The notes below the pieces were generated by a model. It did not search any database. It saw only the letters and a list, made by a program, of their open reading frames with translations, and was not told the DNA's origin. DNA of 38,296 nt, from assembly GCA_009693505.1 (NCBI GenBank), contig SHXD01000026.1, positions 1 through 38,296 of the forward strand, given 5' to 3'. The DNA comes from Limnohabitans sp. GTDB lineage: Bacteria > Pseudomonadota > Gammaproteobacteria > Burkholderiales > Burkholderiaceae_C. Shown here one piece after another: positions 17,869 through 26,981 of this stretch (position 1 is the first letter of the stretch; every line of letters begins with the position of its first letter). Made by a program: the position numbers and the translations under genes.

Positions 17869-19020
17869 ATGCCTAACTCGCAAGCGCAAGTCATTCAGCT
17901 GTTTGACAGCCATTCCAGCACTTATACCTATTTGGTCTTTGACCCTGAGTCGCTAGATGCCGTCATCATCGATCCTGTGGACAATCAAATTGAGCGCGAT
18001 CAAAAGCTCATTCAAGACAAAGGCCTCAAAGTCAATTGGGCTTTAGAAACCCATGCGCATGCAGATCACATGACCAGCGCAGGTTTACTGGCTGAACATT
18101 TGGGTTTGAAAACGGCAGCGCCTGAGGGCTGTCACATTGGCACAGCCTCGGTGCAACTGGTTGATGGTCAAATGATTTCATTTGGCGCGTTTGCGCTCAA
18201 GGCTTTGCACACCCCTGGCCATACGGCAGGCAGCATGAGTTTTTATGTGGCTGCCAACGAAGCTGGGCATGTTTTCACGGGCGATACCTTGCTCATTCAG
18301 GGCTGCGGCCGCACAGACTTTCAGTCGGGCAGTGCTGAAGCGCTGTATCACAGCCTGACTGAGATCTTGTTCAAATTGCCTGAAGGCACCACGGTTTGGC
18401 CAGGTCATGATTACCAAGGTCGAAGCCATTCCAGCATTGCGCAAGAGATGCAACACAATGTGCGTGTAGCGGGCCAATCCAAAGCGCAGTTTGTTGAAAC
18501 CATGAACAATCTGAACCTGCCTAAGCCGCGTCGAATGGATGAAGTGGTACCCGCCAATTTAAATTCTGGTTTACGGCAAGACGCCGGAGGAGAACCCATG
18601 CGAAACGATGTCTTAAGCATTCGGCCAGCCCAAGGCTATGCCGGCGATGTATCGCCTGAATTGGCGTGGCACTGGGTGCAGTCGGGCGAGGCTGTGATGG
18701 TCGATGTGCGCTCTGATGCAGAACGTGCTTGGGTGGGCTTTGTGCCCGAAGCCAAGCCGCTGGCTTGGAAGCAGTGGCCTGTGGTTGATGTGAATCCGGA
18801 ATTTGATCCAGGCATTCAAGCCATTGCGGCCGCAGGCCTCAAAATTGTGTTGCTCTGCCGAAGCGGTGTGAGATCAGTGGCTGCGGCACAAAGGGCGACT
18901 CAGTTGGGCATTGAGGCCTTCAATATTTTGGAAGGCTTTGAAGGAGATCCCGATGCCCATGCGCATCGCGGAAATGTAGGCGGTTGGAGAATGCGCGGCC
19001 TGCCTTGGAGACAAAACTGA
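17869..19020 (+). CDS. Persulfide dioxygenase-rhodanese fusion
   Basis: Cytoplasmic enzyme of 383 residues. The N-terminal metallo-beta-lactamase domain (1-240) resembles ETHE1 persulfide dioxygenases: H62-A-H64-A-D66-H67, HTPGHTAGSMSFY, FTGDTLLIQGCGRTDFQSG and PGHDYQG; it should oxidise glutathione persulfide to sulfite using non-haem iron. The C-terminal rhodanese domain (about 265-383) has VDVRSDAERAWVG and the active-site loop CRSGVRS, whose cysteine carries sulfane sulfur. This is the fusion known as PRF in Burkholderia and CstB in Staphylococcus. A middle linker carries MDEVVPANL, as in relatives. It is probably cotranscribed with the upstream repressor, and its TGA overlaps the next ATG by one base. 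Confidence 0.92.
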   Translation: MPNSQAQVIQLFDSHSSTYTYLVFDPESLDAVIIDPVDNQIERDQKLIQDKGLKVNWALETHAHADHMTSAGLLAEHLGLKTAAPEGCHIGTASVQLVDGQMISFGAFALKALHTPGHTAGSMSFYVAANEAGHVFTGDTLLIQGCGRTDFQSGSAEALYHSLTEILFKLPEGTTVWPGHDYQGRSHSSIAQEMQHNVRVAGQSKAQFVETMNNLNLPKPRRMDEVVPANLNSGLRQDAGGEPMRNDVLSIRPAQGYAGDVSPELAWHWVQSGEAVMVDVRSDAERAWVGFVPEAKPLAWKQWPVVDVNPEFDPGIQAIAAAGLKIVLLCRSGVRSVAAAQRATQLGIEAFNILEGFEGDPDAHAHRGNVGGWRMRGLPWRQN

Positions 19021-20357
19021 TGAATTCAAAAACCACCGCTGAGGCGCTCAGCCCACAAATTCAAGCTGTCTTGGCACGCATTGAGGCCAAGCGCGATGAA
19101 GTGGTGGCCCTCACACAAGACTTGGTGCGCATTCCCACCGTCAATCCGCCGGGTGATGCCTACGAAGCCTGCGCCAGGTACATTGGAGAACGACTGAAGC
19201 CGCGAGGTTTTGCCGTTGAATATGTGCGTGCGCTTGGCGCCCCGGGTGACTCCGATGCAAAGCCCCGTGTGAATGTGGTGGCGCGTTGGCAAGGGTCAAG
19301 CTCTGGCGAGTGCGTGCACTTCAACAGCCACATTGATGTGGTCGAAGCCGGCAGTGGCTGGACCTCCGACCCCTTCGGCGCTGAAATTCGCGATGGCAAA
19401 ATTTTCGGCCGCGGCACCTGTGACATGAAAGGTGGTTTGGCTGCCAGCATCATTGCGTGTGAAGCACTGATTGAATCGGGCATGCCCATTCCAGGCGCAC
19501 TTGAAATCAGCGGTACCGTCGACGAAGAGTCAGGCGGCTTTGCGGGGGTGGGCTATTTGGCAGAGCGCGGTTATTTCAGCAAGCCCCGTGTGCATCACGT
19601 CATCATTCCGGAGCCATTGGGCGTTGACCGAATTTGTTTGGGGCATCGCGGTGTTTGGTGGGGTGAGGTTGAAACCAAAGGACGCATTGCGCATGGCTCT
19701 ATGCCTTTCTTGGGCGACAGCGCCATCAACCACATGAGTGCCTTCATTCATTTGCTTGAAACCCAATTGCAACCGCGATTAAAACAGCGCCATACGTCTG
19801 AGCCTGTCGAGCCGCCTGGTGCGCGTGTCAGCACCTTGAACATCAACAGCATTCACGGCGGGCAAGTTGAGCAGCACTATGCACTCGATGCGCGAGGTTG
19901 GCCCACTGCCGATTCGCCTTCGCCGGTGGTGGCGCACAGCTGTCGCACCGTGCTCGATCGGCGCTTTATTGCAGAAGAAAATTTGGAAGCAGTGAAGCAA
20001 GAAATCATTGACATGCTCGATGAACTGAAACGCACGCGCCCCGGTTTTGATTTTGGCATTCGCGACATCATGAGTTTTGTGCCTACTGCTACGCCCCGCG
20101 ATGCACCTGTGGTCGATGCCACTGCCCGTGCCATTGCACGTGTGTTGGGACGCGAGCCTTCCTACATTTCCAGTCCAGGCACCTACGACCAAAAGCACAT
20201 TGTGCGAACCGGCAAGCTGAAAGACTGCATTGCTTATGGTCCGGGTATTTTGGATTTGGCGCACCAGCCCAATGAGTATGTAGGTATTCAAGAACTGGTC
20301 GACTCGGCCAAAGTGATGGCGCTGGCCAGCCTCACTTTGACGGGAGCCATGCGTTAA
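19020..20357 (+). CDS. M20-family metallopeptidase/deacylase (ArgE/DapE-like)
   Basis: Zinc amidohydrolase of 445 residues. Metal ligands are visible: H104-I-D106 in FNSHIDVVEAG, D135 in GRGTCDMKGG, the catalytic/ligand pair E169-E170 in GTVDEESGG, and a late His in SSPGTYDQKHI. It most resembles ArgE/DapE-type deacylases acting on N-acylated amino acids or small peptides. The start ATG overlaps the stop of the persulfide dioxygenase (TGATG), implying translational coupling, though no sulfur role for this family is known to me. Alternatively it serves the peptide and amide island that begins just after it. No signal peptide, so cytoplasmic. Confidence 0.9.
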   Translation: MNSKTTAEALSPQIQAVLARIEAKRDEVVALTQDLVRIPTVNPPGDAYEACARYIGERLKPRGFAVEYVRALGAPGDSDAKPRVNVVARWQGSSSGECVHFNSHIDVVEAGSGWTSDPFGAEIRDGKIFGRGTCDMKGGLAASIIACEALIESGMPIPGALEISGTVDEESGGFAGVGYLAERGYFSKPRVHHVIIPEPLGVDRICLGHRGVWWGEVETKGRIAHGSMPFLGDSAINHMSAFIHLLETQLQPRLKQRHTSEPVEPPGARVSTLNINSIHGGQVEQHYALDARGWPTADSPSPVVAHSCRTVLDRRFIAEENLEAVKQEIIDMLDELKRTRPGFDFGIRDIMSFVPTATPRDAPVVDATARAIARVLGREPSYISSPGTYDQKHIVRTGKLKDCIAYGPGILDLAHQPNEYVGIQELVDSAKVMALASLTLTGAMR

Positions 20358-20386
20358 AAATTCAAGGCTTGAAAAGCACCCTGGCT

Positions 20387-21817
20387 TTAAACCCCGGGTG
20401 GACGCTTTTGAATCAGATCTTGGGCGGCCATTTCATAGGCATGGGCCACTTGCAACAATTCAAAATCCCCTTTGGGTTTGCCAATGAGTTGCAAGCCCAT
20501 GGGCAAACCTTGCGCATTGAAGCCTGCAGGCGCACTGATGGCGGGCAGCCCTGCGAATGTTGGATAGACAACCACTTCCATCCAGCGATGGTAGGTGTCC
20601 ATGGTGCGGCCAGCAATGGTTTTCGGCCAACGCTCTTTGATATCGAATGGCCAAACTTGCGCTGAAGGAATGGCCAACACGTCAAACGATTCAAACGAGG
20701 TGAGCATGCTTTGGTAAAAACGGGTGCGGGTGGCGCTGGCCTTCATCAATTGGTTGCCTGACAAGTTGATGGACTGGTCGTATTCCCATTGCGCTTCGGG
20801 CTTTACTTTCTCTCGCCAATTGGGCAGGTGAGCAAACGCCCCTGCACTTGGCCCTGCCAGTGCTTCGCGCCATACCAACCAAGCATCCCAAATTTCTTCG
20901 GGCTTCATGGCCAATGTCGCAGCGTCTACTCTGCAGCCTGTAGTTTCTAAAACTTGAAGCGCACTTTGACAAACCTCCAGAACGCCAGATTCCATGGGCA
21001 AGTAGCCATTCAAGTTGCCTAACCAACCGACCCGCTTGCCTTTCATGCTGGTTTCTAGGTTTTGTGCAAATGCGTCGCCACTTTCCTTGATCGACAAAGG
21101 CGCGCGCTCATCGTAGCCAGCCTGCGTTGACAGCAACATGGCCAAGTCAGACACCGATCGCGCCATGGGCCCTTCAGTGCCCAATTGAGCAATGAATACA
21201 TCGGGCACCGATGGCCTGGGTACTCGCCCTTGCGATGGGCGCATGCCATAGACATGGTTCCACCCCGCTGGATTGCGCAGGCTGCCCATAAAGTCAGAGC
21301 CATCGGCCACAGGCAACATGCGCTGCGCCAGCGCTACAGCAGCACCGCCACTGCTACCGCCTGCCGTTTTGCTAGGGTCCCAAGCATTTCGGGTAGCACC
21401 GAAAACTTCATTGAAAGTGTGTGAACCCAAACCAAATTCAGGCGTGTTGGTTTTGCCAATCATGATGCAACCTGCAGCACGCATGCGAGCGGCCATCAGA
21501 CCATCTTGGGCCACTGGCGAGTGAGGTGTGAGGGGTGAACCCAGACTGGTGCGAAAGCCAGCTGCATCTGCCAAGTCCTTCACGGCATGAGGCAAGCCAT
21601 GCATCCAACCCATCGATTCTCCGCGGGCCAGTTGGGCATCGCGTTCGTCAGCTTGGGCCAAAAGTGCTTCTTGAGGCGCTAGGCTGACGATGGCGTTGCT
21701 TGCAGGATTGTATTTTTCGATTTGACTCAAATAAGCCAGCATCACTTCGCGGCAGGACACTTGTTTGCTGTGAATGGCTTTGGACAAGTCCATCGCGGGC
21801 ATATTGGGGATGACCAT
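20387..21817 (-). CDS. Amidase signature family hydrolase (first of two)
   Basis: Serine amidohydrolase of 476 residues, cytoplasmic. The Ser-cisSer-Lys triad can be placed as K80 (LPHAVKDLADAAG), S155 (AGGSSGGAA) and S179 (DFMGSLRNPA), with the 24-residue spacing between the two serines seen in the family. The nucleophile loop reads MGSLR rather than the more usual GGSIR. It is a different subfamily from the amidase at 28478. It is convergent with the M20 gene and divergent from the ABC importer, with which it probably functions. Substrate (an aryl or aliphatic amide, or a peptide amide) is unknown. GatA is unlikely because GatB and GatC are absent. Confidence 0.9.
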   Translation of the reverse strand: MVIPNMPAMDLSKAIHSKQVSCREVMLAYLSQIEKYNPASNAIVSLAPQEALLAQADERDAQLARGESMGWMHGLPHAVKDLADAAGFRTSLGSPLTPHSPVAQDGLMAARMRAAGCIMIGKTNTPEFGLGSHTFNEVFGATRNAWDPSKTAGGSSGGAAVALAQRMLPVADGSDFMGSLRNPAGWNHVYGMRPSQGRVPRPSVPDVFIAQLGTEGPMARSVSDLAMLLSTQAGYDERAPLSIKESGDAFAQNLETSMKGKRVGWLGNLNGYLPMESGVLEVCQSALQVLETTGCRVDAATLAMKPEEIWDAWLVWREALAGPSAGAFAHLPNWREKVKPEAQWEYDQSINLSGNQLMKASATRTRFYQSMLTSFESFDVLAIPSAQVWPFDIKERWPKTIAGRTMDTYHRWMEVVVYPTFAGLPAISAPAGFNAQGLPMGLQLIGKPKGDFELLQVAHAYEMAAQDLIQKRPPGV

Positions 21818-21935
21818 GAGCTTATTTTGCTTTCAGGGGGTCTATAGTGGGGGTGTTTTCTAGTCAAGCCATTTTGAACTTGGAATTACCAAGAACTTTG
21901 CAATTTCAGCTTATTTTCTTTTGGAGTAAACCCTT
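21818..21935. promoter_or_regulatory. Divergent promoter region, amidase and peptide ABC importer
   Basis: The 118 bases between divergent genes contain, on the minus strand, TTGACT (21867-21862) and TATAGA (21846-21841), a possible amidase promoter with a short 15-base spacer. An inverted repeat CTTGG-aatta-CCAAG lies at 21879-21893, near the middle, and could be an operator serving both sides. GGAG shortly before the ATG at 21936 is the importer's ribosome binding site. Confidence 0.4.
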
Positions 21936-23525
21936 ATGAAACGCCGTTCACTTTTTGCAGCCAGTCTTTCCCTCAGCATGGCCATGATGGCCGGTGGCAC
22001 TGCGCACGCGCAGACCGCCAACAACAAAGTATTGCGCTTTGTGCCGCATGCCAACCTCACCGTGCTAGACCCCATCTGGACCACGGCCTACGTAACGCGC
22101 AACCACGCTTACATGATTTACGACACCTTGTTCACGGAAGACGCCAAGGGCCAAATCAAACCCCAAATGGTTGACTCGTATCAAATATCCAAAGACGAAA
22201 AAACTTGGACCTTCAAGCTGCGTTCGGGCTTAGAGTTTCACGATGGCAAGCCGGTGACCAGTGAAGACGTGGTGGCTTCTTTGAAGCGCTGGGCCAGTCG
22301 CGATGCCATGGGCGGCATCTTGTCGACGTTTATCACAAGTTATGAAACGCCCGATGCCAATACGTTCAAAATTATTTTGAACCAGCCGTGTGGCATTGTG
22401 TTGGATGCGTTTGGTAAAGCTTCTTCCAATGTGCCTTTCATCATGCCGGCCCGCATCGCTGCCACGCCTGGCACTGAGCAAATTAAAGAGCACATTGGTT
22501 CCGGCCCCTTTGTTTTCAAAGCAGATGAATTCAAACCAGGCGCTTTGGTGGTGTACACGAAAAATGCCAAATACAAATCACGCCCTGAGGCGCCCAGTGC
22601 CATGGCGGGTGGCCGCCCCGTTAATTTTGACCGCGTCGAGTGGGTCATTATTCGCGACACTCAAACGCAGTTCAATGCTCTGAAAGCCGGCGAAGTTGAC
22701 ATCATTGAGCAACCTAGCTTTGAGCAGATGGACGCCTTGAAGAAAACCGAAGGCGTGCGTGTTGAAAACTTCGCGCCTGCAGGTTTGCAATTCATCTTGC
22801 GCTTTAACCACTTGCATGCCCCCTTTAACAATCCCAAAATCAGGCAAGCTGCCATGGTGGCCATGGGCCAGCAGGCTTACATCAATACCCAAGTGGGCGT
22901 ACCCGAGTTGGGTCGTCTGTGCCGAAGCATGTTCCCTTGCGGCACTATGTATTCCGATGAAGACACTGGCTATTTCACAGGCGTTGCCAATCCTGCCAAG
23001 GCCAAACAAATGTTGCAAGAAGCCGGCTATGACGGCACGCCTGTGACCTTGATGCGCCCCACCGATTTGGCCTCTATTGCCAAGTTGCCTTTGGTGGCGC
23101 AGCAGCAGTTGCAAGCGGCTGGTTTCAAAGTTGACTTTCAACAAATGGACTGGGCTACTTTGTTGGCACGCCGAGCCAAAAAAGATGCGCCTGCTCAAGG
23201 TGGATGGAACATCTTTCTGACGGCATGGACGGCAGGTGATATTGCCAACCCACTGTCTATGGCCATGCTCAACGCCAAGGGCCAAAATGGTTGGTTTGGT
23301 TGGCAAGATGAGCCTCGCCTAGAGTACTTGAAGGGTCGTTTTGCACGCACGATAGACGTTGCAGAGAAAAAGAAAATTGCCACTGAAATTCAGCGTGTGG
23401 CCTTTGAAACTGCAACCCATGCCCCATTGGGTCAGTACATCAGCCCAGCGGCTCTGCGCAGCAATGTCTCCGGCATGTTGGTCACACCTGGCGTCCCCCT
23501 GCTTTGGAACATGAAGAAAAACTAA
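21936..23525 (+). CDS. Peptide/nickel-type ABC substrate-binding protein (SBP_bac_5)
   Basis: Periplasmic binding protein of 529 residues for a Dpp/Opp-class importer. It begins with a Sec signal peptide (MKRRSLFAASLSLSMAMMAGGTAHA, cut before QT), then the family 5 pattern: RFVPHANLTVLDPIWTTAYVTRNH, FKLRSGLEFHDGKPVTSEDVV, and VEWVIIRDTQTQFNALKAGEVDIIEQ. Family 5 proteins bind oligopeptides, dipeptides, glutathione, opines or nickel, and the ligand is not readable here. It heads an operon of SBP, two permeases and a fused ATPase, followed by peptidase and amidase genes. No lipobox, so it is probably a soluble periplasmic protein. Confidence 0.95.
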   Translation: MKRRSLFAASLSLSMAMMAGGTAHAQTANNKVLRFVPHANLTVLDPIWTTAYVTRNHAYMIYDTLFTEDAKGQIKPQMVDSYQISKDEKTWTFKLRSGLEFHDGKPVTSEDVVASLKRWASRDAMGGILSTFITSYETPDANTFKIILNQPCGIVLDAFGKASSNVPFIMPARIAATPGTEQIKEHIGSGPFVFKADEFKPGALVVYTKNAKYKSRPEAPSAMAGGRPVNFDRVEWVIIRDTQTQFNALKAGEVDIIEQPSFEQMDALKKTEGVRVENFAPAGLQFILRFNHLHAPFNNPKIRQAAMVAMGQQAYINTQVGVPELGRLCRSMFPCGTMYSDEDTGYFTGVANPAKAKQMLQEAGYDGTPVTLMRPTDLASIAKLPLVAQQQLQAAGFKVDFQQMDWATLLARRAKKDAPAQGGWNIFLTAWTAGDIANPLSMAMLNAKGQNGWFGWQDEPRLEYLKGRFARTIDVAEKKKIATEIQRVAFETATHAPLGQYISPAALRSNVSGMLVTPGVPLLWNMKKN

Positions 23526-23528
23526 ACC

Positions 23529-24482
23529 ATGCTTCAATTCCTGTTGCGCCGCATTCTCGCGGTGCTGCCGGTGCTGTTTGTGGTGTCACTGGTGGTTTTC
23601 CTCATTTTGAGGTTGGCCCCGGGTGATCCTGCGGCGGTGATTGCGGGCAACAGTGCGACCAACGATGACATTGCCAAGATCCAAGTCCAATTGGGTTTGG
23701 ATCGATCTATTCCCGTTCAGTACGGTATCTGGATGGGCAATGTTTTTCGAGGTGATCTTGGCTTTTCGTATTATTTGAACAAGCCTGTCACGGAGCTCAT
23801 TGCGCAACGTGTTGAGCCTACTTTGTCCTTGGCATTTGGCACCGTCATTTTGGCCCTTTTGATTGCTGTGCCACTGGGTACTGTGGCTGCATGGCGCATG
23901 GGCGGATGGCTTGACCGCTTGTTGTCTGGATTTTCTGTAGCAGGATTTTCGGTCCCTGTGTTTGTCATTGGCTATTTGCTCATTTACTTGTTTGCCATTC
24001 GCTTGGAATGGTTGCCAGTGCAAGGTTACAAATCGATAAGTGGCCCTTCGGCCGCAGGGCCTTGGGCTTGGATGCGACAACTGATCTTGCCTTGGATGAC
24101 CTTGGCCATGATTTATGTGGCGCTCATTGCGCGGGTTACGCGGGCCAGTGTGTCGGAAGCACTGACAGAAGATTACATTCGCACCGCACGGGCCAAAGGC
24201 ATTTCTGAATCTGCGGTCTTGTTGCGCCATGCCTTGGCCAATGCGGCAGTACCCATTGTGACGGTGGTGGGCATTGGCATTGCCTTGCTCATTGGCGGTG
24301 TGGTGGTGACTGAAACCGTGTATGCCATTCCTGGTTTGGGCTCACTCACTGTGGACGCTGTTTTGAACCGCGACTTTCCAGTCATTCAAGGTTTGGTGCT
24401 CTTGTTCTCAGTCAGTTATGTGCTCATTAACTTGCTGGTTGATTTAAGTTATTTGGTGCTAGACCCAAGGATTCGTTACTGA
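23529..24482 (+). CDS. Peptide ABC transporter permease (DppB-like)
   Basis: Inner-membrane permease of 317 residues with six predicted transmembrane segments. The N-terminus (LRRILAVLPVLFVVSLVVFLILRLAPGDPA) is the standard DppB/OppB start, and the EAA loop that docks the ATPase is visible at DYIRTARAKGISESAVLLRHALANA. It begins three bases after the binding-protein stop, and its TGA overlaps the next ATG, so the operon is tightly coupled. The C-terminal LLVDLSYLVLDPRIRY is typical. Confidence 0.95.
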   Translation: MLQFLLRRILAVLPVLFVVSLVVFLILRLAPGDPAAVIAGNSATNDDIAKIQVQLGLDRSIPVQYGIWMGNVFRGDLGFSYYLNKPVTELIAQRVEPTLSLAFGTVILALLIAVPLGTVAAWRMGGWLDRLLSGFSVAGFSVPVFVIGYLLIYLFAIRLEWLPVQGYKSISGPSAAGPWAWMRQLILPWMTLAMIYVALIARVTRASVSEALTEDYIRTARAKGISESAVLLRHALANAAVPIVTVVGIGIALLIGGVVVTETVYAIPGLGSLTVDAVLNRDFPVIQGLVLLFSVSYVLINLLVDLSYLVLDPRIRY

Positions 24483-25357
24483 TGAATAACTTGCAACGCT
24501 TGTGGGCCAATGGCTCTGTCAAATTTGGCGTGGTGGTTTTAGGCACCATGATTTTCGTGGCACTTCTGGCACCCTTTTTAGGCACGGTTGACCCGAGTGC
24601 CATGGACTCTAATTTCATCAACAAGGCTGTGGGTGTGTCAGGACAGTTTGCATTGCTCGATGGCAGCACAGTGCAACATACATTTTGGCTGGGTTCCGAC
24701 AGCTTTGGCCGTGACTTGTACAGCCGTGTGGTTTATGGTGCGCGCGTGTCCTTGGGGGTGGGGGCTTGCACCGCTGTGTTGGCCCTGGTGTTGGGCGGCG
24801 GCATGGGCATGTTGGCTGGCTATTTCCGAACGGTTGATGCGGTCTTGATGCGCTTCATGGATGGCCTCATGGCCATTCCTGCTATTTTGTTGGCGATTGC
24901 TTTGGTGGCCGCTTTGGGTGCCACCATCTCAACGGTGGTGGTTGCCATTGCCATTCCGGAAGTGCCCCGTGTGACGCGGCTGGTTCGTTCCTTGGTGCTC
25001 AGTCTGCGCGAAGAACCTTTTGTAGAAGCAGCCCGTGCATTGGCCACGCCGACGCACATCATTTTGTTTCGCCATATTTTGCCCAATGCCTTGGCGCCCC
25101 TCATTGTGCAAGGCACCTTCGTTGCGGCCTCAGCTGTGCTAACCGAGGCCATTTTGAGTTTCTTGGGTTTGGGCCTGCCACCCGACATTCCAACCTGGGG
25201 CAACATCATGGCTGAAGGGCGCGTGCAGTTTAGTCAATACCCTGGCAATGTTTTGTACCCCGCTTTGTTTTTGGTGCCCACTGTGTTGGCTGTGAATTTG
25301 TTGGGCGATGGCCTGCGAGATGTGCTCGATCCCAAATTTGCAAGACGGGGTGCTTGA
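24482..25357 (+). CDS. Peptide ABC transporter permease (DppC-like)
   Basis: Second inner-membrane permease, 291 residues, partner of the DppB-like protein. It has the usual N-terminal membrane segment followed by a short periplasmic loop containing HTFWLGSDSFGRDLYSRVVYGARVSL, the conserved start of the DppC core, and an EAA loop PFVEAARALATPTHIILFRHILPNALAP. The end, LLGDGLRDVLDPKFARRGA, is diagnostic for the family. Its TGA overlaps the ATG of the next gene (TGATG). Confidence 0.95.
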   Translation: MNNLQRLWANGSVKFGVVVLGTMIFVALLAPFLGTVDPSAMDSNFINKAVGVSGQFALLDGSTVQHTFWLGSDSFGRDLYSRVVYGARVSLGVGACTAVLALVLGGGMGMLAGYFRTVDAVLMRFMDGLMAIPAILLAIALVAALGATISTVVVAIAIPEVPRVTRLVRSLVLSLREEPFVEAARALATPTHIILFRHILPNALAPLIVQGTFVAASAVLTEAILSFLGLGLPPDIPTWGNIMAEGRVQFSQYPGNVLYPALFLVPTVLAVNLLGDGLRDVLDPKFARRGA

Positions 25358-26955
25358 TGTCAGACACTGTTTTGCAAATTAACAATTTATCGGTGGCGCT
25401 GCCAAAGGGCGCAGATCGATCGCATGCCATTGAGCACATCAGCCTCAGCATTCAAAGAGGCAAAACTTTGTGCGTGGTGGGCGAGTCGGGGTCGGGCAAG
25501 TCTGTCATGGCAACTGCCGTCATGGGTTTGTTGGCCAAAGAATTGAAAGCCGATCATGGCGAAATTTTGCTGCAAGGTGAAGCACTGCTGAAAGCACCTA
25601 AGACCCGATTGCGTGAACTCCGAGGCCAGGCCATGGGCATGGTTTTTCAAGAGCCCATGACTGCGCTCAACCCGGTCATGCGATGCGGTGATCAAGTGGA
25701 TGAGTTGTTGGCCACGCACACCGATTGGTCATCCGAGAAACGCAAGGCGGAAGTTTTGCGTGTGTTTGAAAGTGTGAAGTTGCCAGACCCGTTGCGCATG
25801 TACAGCAGTTTTCCGCATCAGTTAAGTGGCGGCCAAAGGCAGCGCATTGTGATTGCCATGGCTGTTATTTTGAAACCTGCTTTGCTTATTTGTGATGAGC
25901 CCACCACAGCCTTGGATGTGACCACGCAAAAAGAAATTTTGAAACTCATTTCTCAGTTGCAAGCCGAGCAAGGTTGCGCTGTGCTGTTCATTACGCATGA
26001 CATGGGCGTGGTGGCTGAAATTGCAGACGATGTGTTGGTCATGAACCAAGGCCGCGCAGTGGAGTCAGGCACTTGCGATCAGGTATTGAAACAGCCGCGC
26101 GAGGCCTATACCCAAACCCTGTTGGCGGCCGTACCCAGCATGACGCCGCCGCCGCCAAGGCCAGAGGCGCAAGGCGCTGCCATCTTGAAGGGCACAGCCG
26201 TTACGAAAACGTATGTCAGCCGAGATTGGTTAGGCCGTGGTCATGAAACGCATGCCTTGAAGGCTGCAAGCGTAGCCGTGCGCGCAGGTGAAACGATTGG
26301 CATTGTGGGGGAGTCTGGTTCGGGAAAATCGACCTTGGCTCGTTGCTTGATTCGATTGATTGATCCAACGGCAGGCGAGATTCATTGGGCCGATCATGAA
26401 ATAGCCACTTTGAGCGAAAGTCAATTGAGGCCTTTGCGCAGTCATGTGCAGGTGGTTTTTCAAGATCCCAATCGTTCATTGAATCCACGACGCACAGTGG
26501 GCCAGTCCATTGTGGAAGGTGCCATTAACTTTGGCATGTCGCAAGACCAAGCACGCAAACTGTCTGAAACCTTGATGCAACAAGTTCGCTTGCCTGTGGA
26601 GGCGCTCAGCCGATACCCCACGCAATTCAGTGGTGGGCAACGACAGCGACTGGCCATCGCACGCGCTTTGGCCTGCGAACCTAAAGTGTTGGTGGCCGAT
26701 GAGGCTGTGAGCGCACTCGATGTCAGTGTGCAGGCGCAGATTCTCACTTTGCTGCGAGAAATTCAATCGCGACTGGGCTTGGGCATGCTGTTCATCACGC
26801 ATGATTTGCGTGTGGCCGCTCAGCTTTGCGATCATGTGATCGTGATGCACCAAGGAGAAATTGTGGAGGCAGGGCGCACTGCTGAGTTGTACGCTTCACC
26901 ACAACACGCTTACACACGCAAATTATTTGAAGCAGCACCCCCTGCTATTTTTTAA
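25357..26955 (+). CDS. Fused peptide ABC transporter ATPase (DppD-DppF type)
   Basis: Cytoplasmic ATPase of 532 residues with two complete nucleotide-binding domains in one chain, where E. coli uses separate DppD and DppF. The first domain has Walker A GESGSGKS at 42-49, signature LSGGQRQR and Walker B LLICDEPTTALD; the second has Walker A GESGSGKS near 318-325, signature FSGGQRQR and Walker B VLVADEAVSALD. Here the second domain has Ala-Val instead of Pro-Val after DE, a common variant. This fused form (GsiA-like) occurs in glutathione and peptide importers. An in-frame TTG three bases upstream is possible, but the overlapping ATG is preferred. Confidence 0.95.
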   Translation: MSDTVLQINNLSVALPKGADRSHAIEHISLSIQRGKTLCVVGESGSGKSVMATAVMGLLAKELKADHGEILLQGEALLKAPKTRLRELRGQAMGMVFQEPMTALNPVMRCGDQVDELLATHTDWSSEKRKAEVLRVFESVKLPDPLRMYSSFPHQLSGGQRQRIVIAMAVILKPALLICDEPTTALDVTTQKEILKLISQLQAEQGCAVLFITHDMGVVAEIADDVLVMNQGRAVESGTCDQVLKQPREAYTQTLLAAVPSMTPPPPRPEAQGAAILKGTAVTKTYVSRDWLGRGHETHALKAASVAVRAGETIGIVGESGSGKSTLARCLIRLIDPTAGEIHWADHEIATLSESQLRPLRSHVQVVFQDPNRSLNPRRTVGQSIVEGAINFGMSQDQARKLSETLMQQVRLPVEALSRYPTQFSGGQRQRLAIARALACEPKVLVADEAVSALDVSVQAQILTLLREIQSRLGLGMLFITHDLRVAAQLCDHVIVMHQGEIVEAGRTAELYASPQHAYTRKLFEAAPPAIF

Positions 26956-26981
26956 TCGTTTTTTAAATCCCAAAAATTGCC

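Noticed and set aside
20377..20400. CACCC...GGGTG hairpin between convergent M20 and amidase genes
   Set aside because: Weak stem, large loop, no clean U-tract and partly inside the amidase coding region; not called a terminator.
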